Shown here: piece after piece, positions 18,407 to 29,555 of the stretch | Layout: every line of letters begins with the position of its first letter | Numbering within the stretch: the stretch's first letter is position 1 | NCBI RefSeq assembly: GCF_030512175.1 | Contig: NZ_JAULBL010000002.1 | Span: 2,168,149 to 2,232,148, forward strand | DNA length: 64,000 nt | Reading direction: 5' to 3' | Source of the DNA: Paeniglutamicibacter sulfureus | GTDB lineage: Bacteria > Actinomycetota > Actinomycetes > Actinomycetales > Micrococcaceae | The notes under the pieces: model-generated | Databases searched by the model: none | The model's input: only the letters and a program-made list of their open reading frames with translations | What the model was told of the DNA's origin: nothing | Made by a program: the position numbers and the translations under genes

Positions 18407-19039
18407 ATGAGGACGGGAGTGCCAGTGCAAGAACTTTCGCAGCTTTCCGAACGAACAGCCCTGCTTATCGTTGACATGCAAAATGCGTTCTTCGAGGACC
18501 CCATCCTGGCGCGACACCGCGAATCCCTGGTGCGGCACTGCAATGAACTTGCCGGGCACGCGCGTTCGATGGGGATGCCGATCTTCAATATCAGGACCGA
18601 ACATGCGCGGGACAAAAGCACATGGACACTCAGCATGCTCGATGACGACCAGGGATTCTTGTTCGAGGGCAGTGAACAGGCACAAAACCTGGTGGGCCTC
18701 GACGTCCGCGATTCCACGGAGATCCTCAAGAGACGGGACAGCGCCTTTTGGCGGACGGACCTGAGCGAGCAGCTGGCCCGGCTTGGAGTGGAATCCGTCC
18801 TCATGGCGGGCGTTTCGTCCCACACGTGCATTGCCTCGACAGCGGCGGACGCATATGCCGACGATCTTCGTGTCTGGCTGGTTTCCGACGCGATTGCCTC
18901 ATCCGACCCCGATTTCGAAAAATCCACCTTGGGGCTGCTTCAAGCAGAGTACCGCCAACACATCGTCACCACCGACGCCCTACTCGCTGCCCACGATGGG
19001 CATCTGGCCAAGCAAGTCCAGGGGCACGGCACGAAGTAG
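18407..19039 (+). CDS. Isochorismatase-fold cysteine hydrolase
   Basis: 210 residues. Catalytic triad visible: Asp23 in LLIVDMQNAFF, Lys108 in EILKRRDSAFW and Cys141 in GVSSHTCIASTA. These enzymes hydrolyse amides (nicotinamidase, ureidoacrylate hydrolase and others) or isochorismate; the sequence does not settle which. The start is uncertain among GTG 18401, ATG 18407 and GTG 18420 (AGGACGGGA in front). Two small hypothetical genes follow on the same strand after 44 and 85 bases. Confidence 0.88.
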   Translation: MRTGVPVQELSQLSERTALLIVDMQNAFFEDPILARHRESLVRHCNELAGHARSMGMPIFNIRTEHARDKSTWTLSMLDDDQGFLFEGSEQAQNLVGLDVRDSTEILKRRDSAFWRTDLSEQLARLGVESVLMAGVSSHTCIASTAADAYADDLRVWLVSDAIASSDPDFEKSTLGLLQAEYRQHIVTTDALLAAHDGHLAKQVQGHGTK

Positions 19040-19083
19040 TCGAACCATTCGAAGCACGGCACTGAACAGGAACGGAGCATGAT

Positions 19084-19347
19084 ATGAGCACCCAGCCGGG
19101 ACAACCCAGCAAGAAGTCCTTCTTCCAGAGGAGGGGAGCCCCGCTCATGGTCACCGGTGTCATCTTGGTGATTGTCTTTGGGCTATTCATCATGGCTGGG
19201 AAGCAGCCGGGCGAGGGTCTTGCCTCTCCCATGTGGATTGGCGTCCTCATTGGTCTGGGCATGGCGGGATACGGCCTATACCGGGCGTTGAAGGGACCCG
19301 GCATGCTCGACAACCCCAGGGGCGGGACAACCAACGAACCCATGTAG
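19084..19347 (+). CDS. Hypothetical small two-pass membrane protein
   Basis: 87 residues, unknown function. Basic N-terminus, two hydrophobic segments (about 21-38, LMVTGVILVIVFGLFIMAG, and about 50-68, MWIGVLIGLGMAGYGLY), then a polar tail. It sits 44 bases after the isochorismatase-fold gene on the same strand, so cotranscription is likely. Confidence 0.75.
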   Translation: MSTQPGQPSKKSFFQRRGAPLMVTGVILVIVFGLFIMAGKQPGEGLASPMWIGVLIGLGMAGYGLYRALKGPGMLDNPRGGTTNEPM

Positions 19348-19432
19348 CCGGACCTCACAGCCACGGGCCCGCGGCAGGCCCCGCGGCCTTTCGTATCAGG
19401 AACCAGCCACTACCCAGCACAAGGAGTTCACC

Positions 19433-19795
19433 ATGTCTTTGAATACCCCCGAACGCGAACCGGGCCGCGATGAAGAAGCAGAAGGAAACCCCATGGACGG
19501 CCGTGACGGACAACCTGTGCAGGAAGGTTCCTCCGACGATCCGCGAACCCTCGACACCATGGACCCGCTGCGCGATGAACATCGCGCAGCGGACGCGTTG
19601 AACGGCAACGAGGCGCGTGCCCAAGATGCGCTTCCATTGACTGAGGAGGACCGGGCCGCGACGCAGGAAGACCTGGAAACTCCTGCCGGCGCGCGGGTTG
19701 AGGAACCCACCGATGCCGCAGGCCAGGAAGCCGGAGGTCTTGACGTCCTTGGCCGGCCCCTGCCGCCGGATGCCCCGGAGGGGGAACAGTTCTAA
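19433..19795 (+). CDS. Hypothetical acidic, disordered protein
   Basis: 120 residues, very rich in Glu, Asp, Pro and Gly, with no hydrophobic core and therefore probably unfolded in isolation. No family recognised. It starts at the ATG at 19433 with AAGGAG in front, 85 bases after the small membrane protein. A GC-rich inverted repeat lies in that gap, so it may be a separate transcript. Such hydrophilic proteins are common in stress regulons, but that is only a suggestion. Confidence 0.65.
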   Translation: MSLNTPEREPGRDEEAEGNPMDGRDGQPVQEGSSDDPRTLDTMDPLRDEHRAADALNGNEARAQDALPLTEEDRAATQEDLETPAGARVEEPTDAAGQEAGGLDVLGRPLPPDAPEGEQF

Positions 19796-19837
19796 CGAGG
19801 CGACTAACGGGTCCCTGTTCCTGGCCGCGGGCCAGAC

Positions 19838-20305
19838 CTACGGAGTGATCGCGGGGTCAAGACTGTCCATGAACGCATTCATGAATTCAGCGAATTCTTG
19901 CGCGTCGTCATCCTGGGCGAGGATGCCGGAAGTCGGCTGTCGCGTGCCTTCGTGCCCGACCGCGGGGATATTCAGGGACAGCCGGGCCGGGACATTGAAG
20001 CGGTAGACGCGTCCGGTGCTGGTGCCGACCTCGTAGCCGCCGTCGAGGACCAATGCCACGTGGGAGACGTTGGTGTTGTTGACCGATACCGCGCGCTCAG
20101 TAGGCTGCAGGTTTTCGGGATTCAGCGGGCAAAGAATGAGTTCGGCCGGCTCGCGGCGGAAGCCGATCACCTTCAGCCCCGCGGATCCGGAGCTGCCCAC
20201 GGCAGCCACCAGGTTGTAGCTGCCGTAGTTGGGGATCTGGGTGTCGAAAGCCTCGTGCAAGAGCTGCTTGAGGACGTCGTCGGATCCAACATTGAGTGTC
20301 TCCAT
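19838..20305 (-). CDS. Conserved-looking hypothetical protein
   Basis: 155 residues, unknown. Soluble, mixed alpha/beta. It begins METLNVGSDDVLKQLLHEAF and contains FRREPAELILCPLNPE and RVYRFNVPARLSLNI, with an acidic helical end (DDDAQEFAEFMNAFMDSL). The ATG at 20305 was chosen; a GTG nine bases upstream is possible. It is divergent from ilvD, with 117 bases between the starts. Confidence 0.7.
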   Translation of the reverse strand: METLNVGSDDVLKQLLHEAFDTQIPNYGSYNLVAAVGSSGSAGLKVIGFRREPAELILCPLNPENLQPTERAVSVNNTNVSHVALVLDGGYEVGTSTGRVYRFNVPARLSLNIPAVGHEGTRQPTSGILAQDDDAQEFAEFMNAFMDSLDPAITP

Positions 20306-20385
20306 GGCTTCCACCCTATCCAATGGAGGTTTCGAACACATGTCCCGTATACGCAGGGCGAAATATGTCGGTCCACCGTCACGGG

Positions 20386-20415
20386 TTCGGCCTAGGTGCC
20401 GGTCAGCCATACAAT
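20386..20415 (+). promoter_or_regulatory. Candidate promoter giving a leaderless ilvD transcript
   Basis: TTCGGC (20386-20391), an 18-base spacer and TACAAT (20410-20415) are followed 8 bases later by the ATG of ilvD. If correct, transcription starts at or next to the start codon. This supports the ATG at 20423 over the in-frame GTG at 20396. Confidence 0.45.
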
Positions 20416-20422
20416 CAAGGGC

Positions 20423-22126
<1,704 letters not shown>

Positions 22127-22140
22127 GAAATAGCCTGAAC

Positions 22141-22176
22141 CGAAGGGCGGGCGCCACCAAGGCGTCCACCCTTCGG
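22141..22176 (+). terminator. Stem-loop after ilvD
   Basis: Arms CGAAGGGCGGGCGCC and GGCGTCCACCCTTCG pair with one mismatch around a short loop, 15 bases past the ilvD stop. No T-run follows, so it may be a terminator of the actinobacterial type or an mRNA stabiliser. Confidence 0.5.
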
Positions 22177-22180
22177 ACAA

Positions 22181-22201
22181 CAATCTCAAATAGTGAGATT
22201 G
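22181..22201. promoter_or_regulatory. Palindromic operator candidate upstream of ilvB
   Basis: A perfect 8-bp inverted repeat CAATCTCA-aatag-TGAGATTG lies 14 bases upstream of the candidate -35 box of the ilvB leader. Position and form suit a repressor or activator site. The binding protein is unknown. Confidence 0.45.
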
Positions 22202-22214
22202 TGGGCGTGGGCGT

Positions 22215-22243
22215 TTGACTCTGGCTTTGGCGGCGACCAAACT
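22215..22243 (+). promoter_or_regulatory. Candidate promoter of the ilvB leader
   Basis: TTGACT (22215-22220), a 17-base spacer and CAAACT (22238-22243). Transcription would begin about 7 bases on, at the leader peptide ATG at 22250, making the leader transcript leaderless. The -10 box is weak. Confidence 0.5.
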
Positions 22244-22249
22244 GGACAC

Positions 22250-22291
22250 ATGCATATCCGCACCGAAGTACTACTAGTTATCAAGCGCTGA
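22250..22291 (+). CDS. ilvB leader peptide (attenuator control peptide)
   Basis: A 13-codon ORF encodes [13 protein letters not shown] and stops 119 bases before ilvB. It contains Val-Leu-Leu-Val-Ile in a row, all three amino acids made by the genes it precedes, plus an earlier Ile. The two Leu codons are CTA, which is rare in this GC-rich genome and so likely to stall a ribosome. A hairpin and a T-tailed terminator follow. This is the classic layout of branched-chain amino acid attenuation, known for ilvBNC in other actinobacteria such as Corynebacterium. Confidence 0.85.
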   Translation: MHIRTEVLLVIKR

Positions 22292-22297
22292 GCTTGG

Positions 22298-22370
22298 GCC
22301 CCTCCGGAACATGGAGGGCTTCGGTGACGCGCAAACCCCATTCGCCGCAAGGTGCCTTTGGGGTTTTTTT
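22298..22370 (+). promoter_or_regulatory. Attenuator hairpins, with intrinsic terminator, before ilvB
   Basis: A first stem pairs GCCCCTCC (22298-22305) with GGAGGGC (22313-22319). The terminator stem pairs AAACCCCA (22333-22340) with TGGGGTTT (22359-22366) and runs into seven T residues (22364-22370). It follows the Val/Leu/Ile leader peptide directly. I did not work out the competing antiterminator pairing. Confidence 0.8.
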
Positions 22371-22409
22371 ATGTGCAGGGTTAGAAGAGATAGAGAAGGA
22401 TATATCCCC

Positions 22410-24287
22410 ATGAGTAACGGAACCACCGCCAGCCCCTCGCTGCCGGCCAAACCCGCCAACCGTAGCAAGGATGCCGCTGTCTCTTCCGTTGTGGAAGCAT
22501 CGAGCCTGGTCCAAGGCCCGAACAACATCATTGCTCCCACCGAGATGCTTGGCTCACAAGCCATTGTTCGCTCACTGGAAGAATTGGGCGTCAAGGACGT
22601 CTTCGGGTTGCCGGGCGGGGCCATCATGCCCACCTACGACTCGCTCATGGACTCGACCAAGATCAACCACATCCTGGTCCGTCACGAACAGGGCTCGGGC
22701 CACGCGGCCCAGGGCTACGCCATGGTCACCGGCGAAGTCGGGGTGTGCATTGCCACCTCCGGCCCCGGGGCCACCAACCTGGTCACCGCCATTGCCGACG
22801 CGCACATGGACTCGGTCCCCATGGTTGCCATCACCGGCCAGGTGCACAGCGCCTTCATCGGCTCCGATGCATTCCAGGAAGCCGACATCGTGGGCATCAC
22901 CATGCCCATCACGAAGCACTCCTTCCTGGTCACCAAGGCCGAGGACATCCCGCGGGTCCTGGCGTCGGCGTTCCACGTCGCCGCCACGGGCCGTCCCGGC
23001 CCGGTGCTGGTGGACATCACCAAGGACGCCCAGCAGTCCTTGATGCAGTTCTCCTGGCCGCCGAAGATCGATCTTCCCGGCTACAAGACCGTGGTGCGCG
23101 GGCACAACAAGCAGGTCCGCGAGGCGGCCAAGCTCATCGCTGCCTCCTCCCGCCCGGTCTTCTACGTCGGCGGCGGCGTCATCAAGGGACACGCCTCGGC
23201 GGAGCTCAAGGAATTTGCCGAGCTGGTCGGCGCCCCGGTGGTCACCACCCTGCAGGCCCGCGGAGCCTTCCCGGATTCCCACGAGCTGCATGTGGGCATG
23301 CCCGGCATGCACGGCTCGGTTTCCGCGGTCACCGCGCTGCAGCAGTCGGACCTCTTGATCACCCTGGGTGCCCGTTTCGATGACCGCGTCACCGGGGTGC
23401 TGCACACCTTTGCCCCCAACGCCAAGGTCATCCACGCTGACATCGACCCGGCGGAGATCTCCAAGAACCGCACAGCGGACATCCCGATCGTCGGTTCGGT
23501 CAAGGAGATCATCCCGGAACTCACCGAGGCCTGCCGTACGCTCTTCGCCGATGCCGGCGCCCCGGACCTGTCGGCCTGGTGGAACACCATCGGCCGGCTG
23601 CGCGAGACCTACCCGATCGGCTTCACCGAAACCAACGACGGTCTCTCGGCGCCGCAGAACGTGATCCAGCGCATCGGCGAACTGACCGGCCCGGAGGCCG
23701 TGTACGTCGCAGGCGTGGGACAGCACCAAATGTGGGCGGCGCAGTTCATCAAGTACGAGCGCCCGCATTCCTGGCTGAACTCCGGGGGCCTGGGCACCAT
23801 GGGCTACTCCGTTCCGGCAGCCATGGGCGCGAAGGTCGGCAACCCCGACCGCGTGGTCTGGGCCATTGACGGCGACGGCTGCTTCCAGATGACCAACCAG
23901 GAACTGGCGACCTGCGTCATCAACAACATCCCGATCAAGGTCGCGATCATCAACAACTCGTCGCTGGGCATGGTCCGCCAGTGGCAGACCCTGTTCTACG
24001 ATTCCCGCTACTCCAACACCGACTTGAACACCGGCCACGGCACCGCGCGAGTCCCGGACTTCGTCAAGCTCGCCGACGCCTATGGTTGCGTGGGGCTGCG
24101 TTGCGAACGCGACGAGGACATCGACGCGACCATCAAGCAGGCATTGGAAATCAATGACCGCCCGGTGATCATCGACTTCGTGGTCTCCCGCGATTCCATG
24201 GTCTGGCCCATGGTGCCCTCCGGCGTGAGCAACGACCAGATCCAGATTGCTCGCGGCATGACGCCCGAGTGGGAAGAAGAGGACTAG
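22410..24287 (+). CDS. ilvB: Acetolactate synthase large subunit
   Basis: TPP- and FAD-dependent enzyme that condenses two pyruvates (or pyruvate and 2-ketobutyrate) as the first common step of branched-chain amino acid synthesis; 625 residues. The catalytic glutamate is in [15 protein letters not shown] and the TPP/metal motif is [12 protein letters not shown]...NN. The ATG at 22410 has AGAAGGA in front. The in-frame opening back to 22311 lies inside the attenuator, so it is not the start. About 60 N-terminal residues precede the fold, as is usual for actinobacterial IlvB. First gene of ilvBNC, controlled by the upstream attenuator. Confidence 0.97.
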   Translation: MSNGTTASPSLPAKPANRSKDAAVSSVVEASSLVQGPNNIIAPTEMLGSQAIVRSLEELGVKDVFGLPGGAIMPTYDSLMDSTKINHILVRHEQGSGHAAQGYAMVTGEVGVCIATSGPGATNLVTAIADAHMDSVPMVAITGQVHSAFIGSDAFQEADIVGITMPITKHSFLVTKAEDIPRVLASAFHVAATGRPGPVLVDITKDAQQSLMQFSWPPKIDLPGYKTVVRGHNKQVREAAKLIAASSRPVFYVGGGVIKGHASAELKEFAELVGAPVVTTLQARGAFPDSHELHVGMPGMHGSVSAVTALQQSDLLITLGARFDDRVTGVLHTFAPNAKVIHADIDPAEISKNRTADIPIVGSVKEIIPELTEACRTLFADAGAPDLSAWWNTIGRLRETYPIGFTETNDGLSAPQNVIQRIGELTGPEAVYVAGVGQHQMWAAQFIKYERPHSWLNSGGLGTMGYSVPAAMGAKVGNPDRVVWAIDGDGCFQMTNQELATCVINNIPIKVAIINNSSLGMVRQWQTLFYDSRYSNTDLNTGHGTARVPDFVKLADAYGCVGLRCERDEDIDATIKQALEINDRPVIIDFVVSRDSMVWPMVPSGVSNDQIQIARGMTPEWEEED

Positions 24288-24293
24288 AAACCC

Positions 24294-24812
24294 ATGGCAC
24301 GTCACACTCTTTCCGTGCTCGTCGAGGACGTACCGGGCGTGTTGACCCGCGTGGCAAGTCTTTTTGCGCGCCGCGCGTTCAACATCCACTCGCTGGCAGT
24401 CGGCCCCACGGAGATCAAGGGAATTTCCCGGATCACCGTGGTCGTCGACGCCGAAGGCGACCTGCTCGAGCAGGTCACCAAGCAACTCAACAAACTCATC
24501 AACGTCATCAAGATCGTTGAGCTGATGCCCGAGGCTTCGGTGCAGCGTGACCATATCCTGGTCAAGGTGCGCGCCGATGCGGCCACCCGACTGCAGGTTA
24601 CCCAGGCCGCAGACCTCTTCCGTGCCTCCGTGGTGGACGTGTCCACCGATTCACTCATCATTGAGGCCACCGGCAACGCCGAAAAGATCAACGCACTGCT
24701 CGCTGTGCTTGAACCGTTCGGCATCCGCGAGATCGTCCAGGCGGGCACCCTTGCCGTCGGACGCGGCTCCAAATCGATGTCGGACCGCGCCCTGCGTTCC
24801 GTCTCTGCCTAA
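24294..24812 (+). CDS. ilvN: Acetolactate synthase small (regulatory) subunit
   Basis: 172 residues. The N-terminal ACT domain (HTLSVLVEDVPGVLTRVASLFARR, then FNIHSLAVGPTE) binds valine for feedback inhibition. The C-terminal half (IVKVRADAATRLQV-type region, then EPFGIREIVQAGTLAVGRG) contacts the large subunit. It starts 6 bases after ilvB, so the two subunits are translated together. Confidence 0.97.
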   Translation: MARHTLSVLVEDVPGVLTRVASLFARRAFNIHSLAVGPTEIKGISRITVVVDAEGDLLEQVTKQLNKLINVIKIVELMPEASVQRDHILVKVRADAATRLQVTQAADLFRASVVDVSTDSLIIEATGNAEKINALLAVLEPFGIREIVQAGTLAVGRGSKSMSDRALRSVSA

Positions 24813-24834
24813 AACGCAATAATCTTCACACTGA

Positions 24835-25875
<1,041 letters not shown>

Positions 25876-25927
25876 GGCACGCTGAATCACTTGGTGACCG
25901 CGGCCTCGAGCCGCTGGTTGTCGACAT

Positions 25928-25967
25928 GACGATGCCCGTCCCGACGTTTGTCGGGGCGGGCATTGTC
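25928..25967 (+). terminator. Terminator-like hairpin after ilvC
   Basis: An 18-bp near-perfect inverted repeat (GACGATGCCCGTCCCGAC and its complement with G-T pairs) with a four-base loop, 52 bases past the ilvC stop. Only a short T-rich tail follows. Confidence 0.65.
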
Positions 25968-26189
25968 GTTGATGGAAGGCTGCTTCACGAGGGAGGATTC
26001 CCTACGAGGGCACGGCCGGAACCGGAGCATGATGCTGCTCTTTCCTCCTGTGTGCCTGCCGAATCGTTGTGGCGCCTGCAACGTCCATGGTAGGCAGGAG
26101 ATGGCACGGACTGTTGAAGGAACGATCCTGCCTGCGCCACCGGGGAAGCCGGCGTCCAGGAGTGAATCGACACGCAAGGAGGAATGCCC

Positions 26190-28019
26190 ATGGCTGAACG
26201 ACTGGTGGCAGATGAGATGGTTGACAGGCTCAATGCCTGGGGCGTCAGGCGAATCTTTGGCTACAGCGGGGACGGGATCAATACCTTCCTGGGGGCGCTG
26301 CGCCGTCATGACAACGCTCCCGAATTTGTCCAGGCACGCCACGAGGAAAATGCCGCATTCATGGCCGTGGCACATTCCAAATACGGGGTGGGCCAGTATG
26401 GTGCCGATTACGACGGAGGGCCGGGCATCGGGGTCATGGTCTCCACCCAGGGACCCGGCGCAGTCCACTTGCTCAACGGACTCTACGACGCAAAGCTCGA
26501 TGGCATTCCGGTGGTTGCCATCGTCGGACAGCAGGACCTCAAGGCGCTGGGTTCCGGGTATCAACAGGAAATCGACCTCCCCGCGCTTTTCAAGGACGTG
26601 GCCGGGTATTGCGAACAAATTTCCACGCCTGAGCAGGTTTCCGGTGTATTGGACCGCGCCTTCCGCACGGCCCTGGCCACATCCACACCGTGTGTGGTGA
26701 TCATTCCCCACAATGTGCAGCAACAGCCCGCGTCGCAGCCATCGGGTGACCATGCCGAGATTGCCACGGCACCGGTGTGGGAGTCCCCGCAGGTGCTGCC
26801 GCGGGATGCCGAGTTGGACGCGGCTGCAGACCTGCTTCGAGCCGGCAAGCGCATCGTGATGTTAGTGGGGCAAGGGGCCCGCAACGCCCGTACCGAGGTA
26901 GCCGGAATGGCCGAACGGCTCGGTGCCGCGGTTGTTACGAGCCTGCTGGGCAAACCATATGTTGATGAAACGCTGCCGAATGCCGCCGGGGTCATGGGTC
27001 ACCTTGGCACCTCCGCCAGCGCTGCACTGCTTGGGCGCTGCGATTCGCTGCTGATCGTGGGATCCAACGATCCCTGGACCGAGTTCTACCCGGCCCCGGG
27101 AAGCGCCCGTGCAGTGCAGATCGACATTTCCGCCCAACGGCCCGGCGATCGCTACCCCGTCGAGGTGGCGCTCGTGGGGGATGCGGCGCAAACGCTGCAG
27201 GCGCTAGCCGGGCGCCTTGCCCCTGACCAAGGTGAACGGGCACCCTGGCGCACCGAGGTCCGCGAACGGGTGTCTGCCTGGCGGGACCTGTCGCGGCAGC
27301 GCGCCCTGACTGCGGCCGAACCGGTCAACCCCGAACGGGTTTTCAGCGAGCTCTCCGCGGTCTTGCCCGACGACGCGCAGGTGGCTCTTGACGTGGGCAG
27401 TTGCGTATATTGGTATGCCCGACAGCTGGTGCTGCCACCGACGGTTCCAGCGCATCTCTGCAGCACATTGGCTTCGATGGGTTGCGGGGTTCCGTATGGG
27501 CTTGCAGCAAAGCTGTTGAATCCGGAGCGGCCAGTGGTGGTGCTGGCCGGTGACGGCGGCATGCAGATGAGCGGAGTGGCGGAACTCATCACCGTAGCCT
27601 CCCGCTGGAAGGACTGGACGGATCCCCGGTTTGTGGTGTGCGTCCTGAACAACGGCGATCTTGCGGAAGTGACGTGGGAACAAAGGGAAACAGAAGGGGA
27701 TCCGCGCTACGGTGCCACACAGCATCTGCCACATTTTCCCTTCGCAGGCTACTCGGAACTTCTGGGCATGCGGGGGATCGAGGTCAAGGACCCTGGGGAT
27801 CTTGGCGGGGCCTGGAGCCAGGCGTTGTCGGCCGATCGCCCGGTGGTCATCGATGTCCACACCGATGCCTCGGTGCCGTTGCTGCCGCCCTTCCCGCAAG
27901 GTGCCAAGAAGTTGCCCACCATGCGGGCGGCATTGGGGCAGGAAGGGAAAGCCGGGCAGAGGGCATTGCGCCTGCTCGACGAATACGCTTCGCAAGAAGA
28001 GGCACTCTTCGGATCGTGA
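26190..28019 (+). CDS. Thiamine-pyrophosphate enzyme, pyruvate oxidase/dehydrogenase-like
   Basis: 609 residues with the three-domain POX fold. The catalytic glutamate is in QARHEENAAFMAVAHSKYG and the TPP/metal motif is AGDGGMQMSGVAELI followed by LNNGD. It resembles PoxB-type quinone-dependent pyruvate dehydrogenases more than IlvB: YSGDGINTFLGALRR at the start and GLAAKLLNPERPVVVL near the TPP motif. The substrate is not certain. AAGGAGG at 26176-26182 suits the ATG at 26190 better than the ATG at 26184. It is separated from ilvC by a terminator and 300 bases, so it is not part of the ilv operon. Confidence 0.88.
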   Translation: MAERLVADEMVDRLNAWGVRRIFGYSGDGINTFLGALRRHDNAPEFVQARHEENAAFMAVAHSKYGVGQYGADYDGGPGIGVMVSTQGPGAVHLLNGLYDAKLDGIPVVAIVGQQDLKALGSGYQQEIDLPALFKDVAGYCEQISTPEQVSGVLDRAFRTALATSTPCVVIIPHNVQQQPASQPSGDHAEIATAPVWESPQVLPRDAELDAAADLLRAGKRIVMLVGQGARNARTEVAGMAERLGAAVVTSLLGKPYVDETLPNAAGVMGHLGTSASAALLGRCDSLLIVGSNDPWTEFYPAPGSARAVQIDISAQRPGDRYPVEVALVGDAAQTLQALAGRLAPDQGERAPWRTEVRERVSAWRDLSRQRALTAAEPVNPERVFSELSAVLPDDAQVALDVGSCVYWYARQLVLPPTVPAHLCSTLASMGCGVPYGLAAKLLNPERPVVVLAGDGGMQMSGVAELITVASRWKDWTDPRFVVCVLNNGDLAEVTWEQRETEGDPRYGATQHLPHFPFAGYSELLGMRGIEVKDPGDLGGAWSQALSADRPVVIDVHTDASVPLLPPFPQGAKKLPTMRAALGQEGKAGQRALRLLDEYASQEEALFGS

Positions 28020-28148
28020 TGTCACATTGTCGGACGAGTCCCGGGACGGATGGCAGGGAACCGGCGGGAGCTGTGCCCGAATCCTCCTCGGTTCCCGCCC
28101 CGCCCATGGCTGGCACCGATCCAGTGCGGACGTGTAGCCGCCGCGGCC

Positions 28149-28448
28149 CTATTCCTTTGCGTGGTGCAGCGGCACGCGCCGGTAATTTTGCTCCGTTGAG
28201 TCCTCGTTGCGCCACGATATTTCCAGAAAGGGTGGGGCGGTTGCCCAACCGACGTCGTCCTTGACCCGGTTGAGGCCAATGAATTCCCCGTCCGGCAATT
28301 GCTCGGCCGAGAAGCTCCAGTCCGCTTCCCCCTCCACCGTGACTTTTCCCGTGGTGCGGAGATCAACGTCAAACACCGGGCTACCGGTTCGGTTGGTCAC
28401 GTGCGCGGTCAGCGAATCAATCCAATCCAGTTCCAGGTTCCGTGTCAT
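28149..28448 (-). CDS. Hypothetical protein
   Basis: 99 residues, unknown, predicted soluble and beta-rich. It begins MTRNLELDWIDSLTAHVTNR and includes KVTVEGEADWSFSAEQLPDG and PFLEISWRNED. It stands alone, convergent with the TPP enzyme gene. Codon use is like that of its neighbours, so I take it as real. Confidence 0.6.
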   Translation of the reverse strand: MTRNLELDWIDSLTAHVTNRTGSPVFDVDLRTTGKVTVEGEADWSFSAEQLPDGEFIGLNRVKDDVGWATAPPFLEISWRNEDSTEQNYRRVPLHHAKE

Positions 28449-28792
28449 GGATTAAGCGTAGACCGATTCGGCAGTGCGGTCTTGGTTTTTGCAACGCGCA
28501 GGACCAACGAATTTTGGGGCTCGCCCGGGCCCGGGAAAGCAACCTGGAATGGCCAATGTCCGTTCTCCGCTTGCCACGGGTGGGCACCGGTGTCTGCAAT
28601 GACGTGCCTCGGCCGAGGAAGCTATTGTTTGTGGGGGAAATGGAAGTAGTCTTTAGATTGATGGTGACGGGAAAACAGATCGTTATTCCCGCTCTGATTT
28701 AGACGATCGTCAGTTTGGTACCGTGCTTTTCTGAATCTGCGGTAGCCTCAACCTGGATCGGTGGGGGGGGACACCGCTAGAAAGGTTGAACG
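28449..28792. other. Divergent intergenic region before the GAF-ANTAR gene
   Basis: About 340 bases. Two dyads are visible: CGGGAA (28668-28673) with TTCCCG (28686-28691), and GACGATCGTC (28702-28711). These could be operators or RNA hairpins. No gene recognised. Confidence 0.4.
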
Positions 28793-29509
28793 ATGATTGC
28801 CGTAAACGAATACATGCGAGATCTCCTTCTTGAAACCCATGATCTCGAATCATTTCTCAATGCGCTGACACATGTCAGTGCCCAGGCCTTGTCCGAGTCC
28901 GGAGAGCCGGTCCATTGCGGCATTACCCTGCGGCGGCACAAGCGGGCGGGCACGGTGGCCAGCAACAGCGCATTGGCACAGGAACTCGACGAGATCCAGT
29001 ACAGCTTTGGCGAAGGACCGTGCCTCTCAGCGTGCAAGGAGCAACGGAGCATTCTGATCAACGACATTGAACGAGACGGCCGCTGGCCCGCATACTTCGA
29101 GGCCATCTCCTCCGCAGGGGTCCGATCCATGTTGGCCGTTCCGTTCAGCCTGGATTCCGAGGACACCGCTGCGATCAATATCTACTCCATGAGCAAGAAC
29201 GCCTTCGATCAGCAGGACGTGACACGGGTGGAAGGTTACGCCGAGCAGGCCTCGGCGCTGTTGAACCTGGCCGTTCGGTTGGCCAAGCACCGCGACAACG
29301 AGGAGAACCTCAGGCTCGCCATGGAATCCCGGACCACCATTGACCTGGCGGTGGGCATCATCATGGGCCAGAACAAGTGCAGCCAGGAACGGGCGGTCGA
29401 GATCCTGAAGTCGGCTTCCAGCTCCAGGAACATCAAACTGCGCCATGTTGCGGAGGCGGTCATCGCCTCCACCACCAACCAGCCGATCGGCACCCATTTT
29501 GATGCGTAG
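28793..29509 (+). CDS. GAF-ANTAR RNA-binding antiterminator
   Basis: 238 residues. The GAF sensor domain spans about 15-160 (YSFGEGPCLSACKEQRSILINDI, SAGVRSMLAVPFSL). The ANTAR RNA-binding helical domain spans about 170-230 (ESRTTIDLAVGIIMGQNKCS then ERAVEILKSASSSRN), with the conserved AxGxxM-type helix. ANTAR proteins bind paired hexaloop hairpins in nascent RNA to prevent termination. I found no clear target in the flanks. GAF-ANTAR proteins usually answer small ligands or redox state; the signal is unknown. Confidence 0.92.
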   Translation: MIAVNEYMRDLLLETHDLESFLNALTHVSAQALSESGEPVHCGITLRRHKRAGTVASNSALAQELDEIQYSFGEGPCLSACKEQRSILINDIERDGRWPAYFEAISSAGVRSMLAVPFSLDSEDTAAINIYSMSKNAFDQQDVTRVEGYAEQASALLNLAVRLAKHRDNEENLRLAMESRTTIDLAVGIIMGQNKCSQERAVEILKSASSSRNIKLRHVAEAVIASTTNQPIGTHFDA

Positions 29510-29555
29510 GCCGCCGGGACGGTAAGTGTTCCACGGCCACGGCCAGGGGGATGCG

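Noticed and set aside
22311-22409. In-frame N-terminal extension of ilvB
   Set aside because: It lies across the attenuator terminator; ATG 22410 has a proper ribosome binding site and matches the family.
22572-24554. A 660-codon minus-strand frame opposite ilvB/ilvN
   Set aside because: Antisense shadow of well-identified genes; repetitive His/Gly/Asp-rich translation with no domain.
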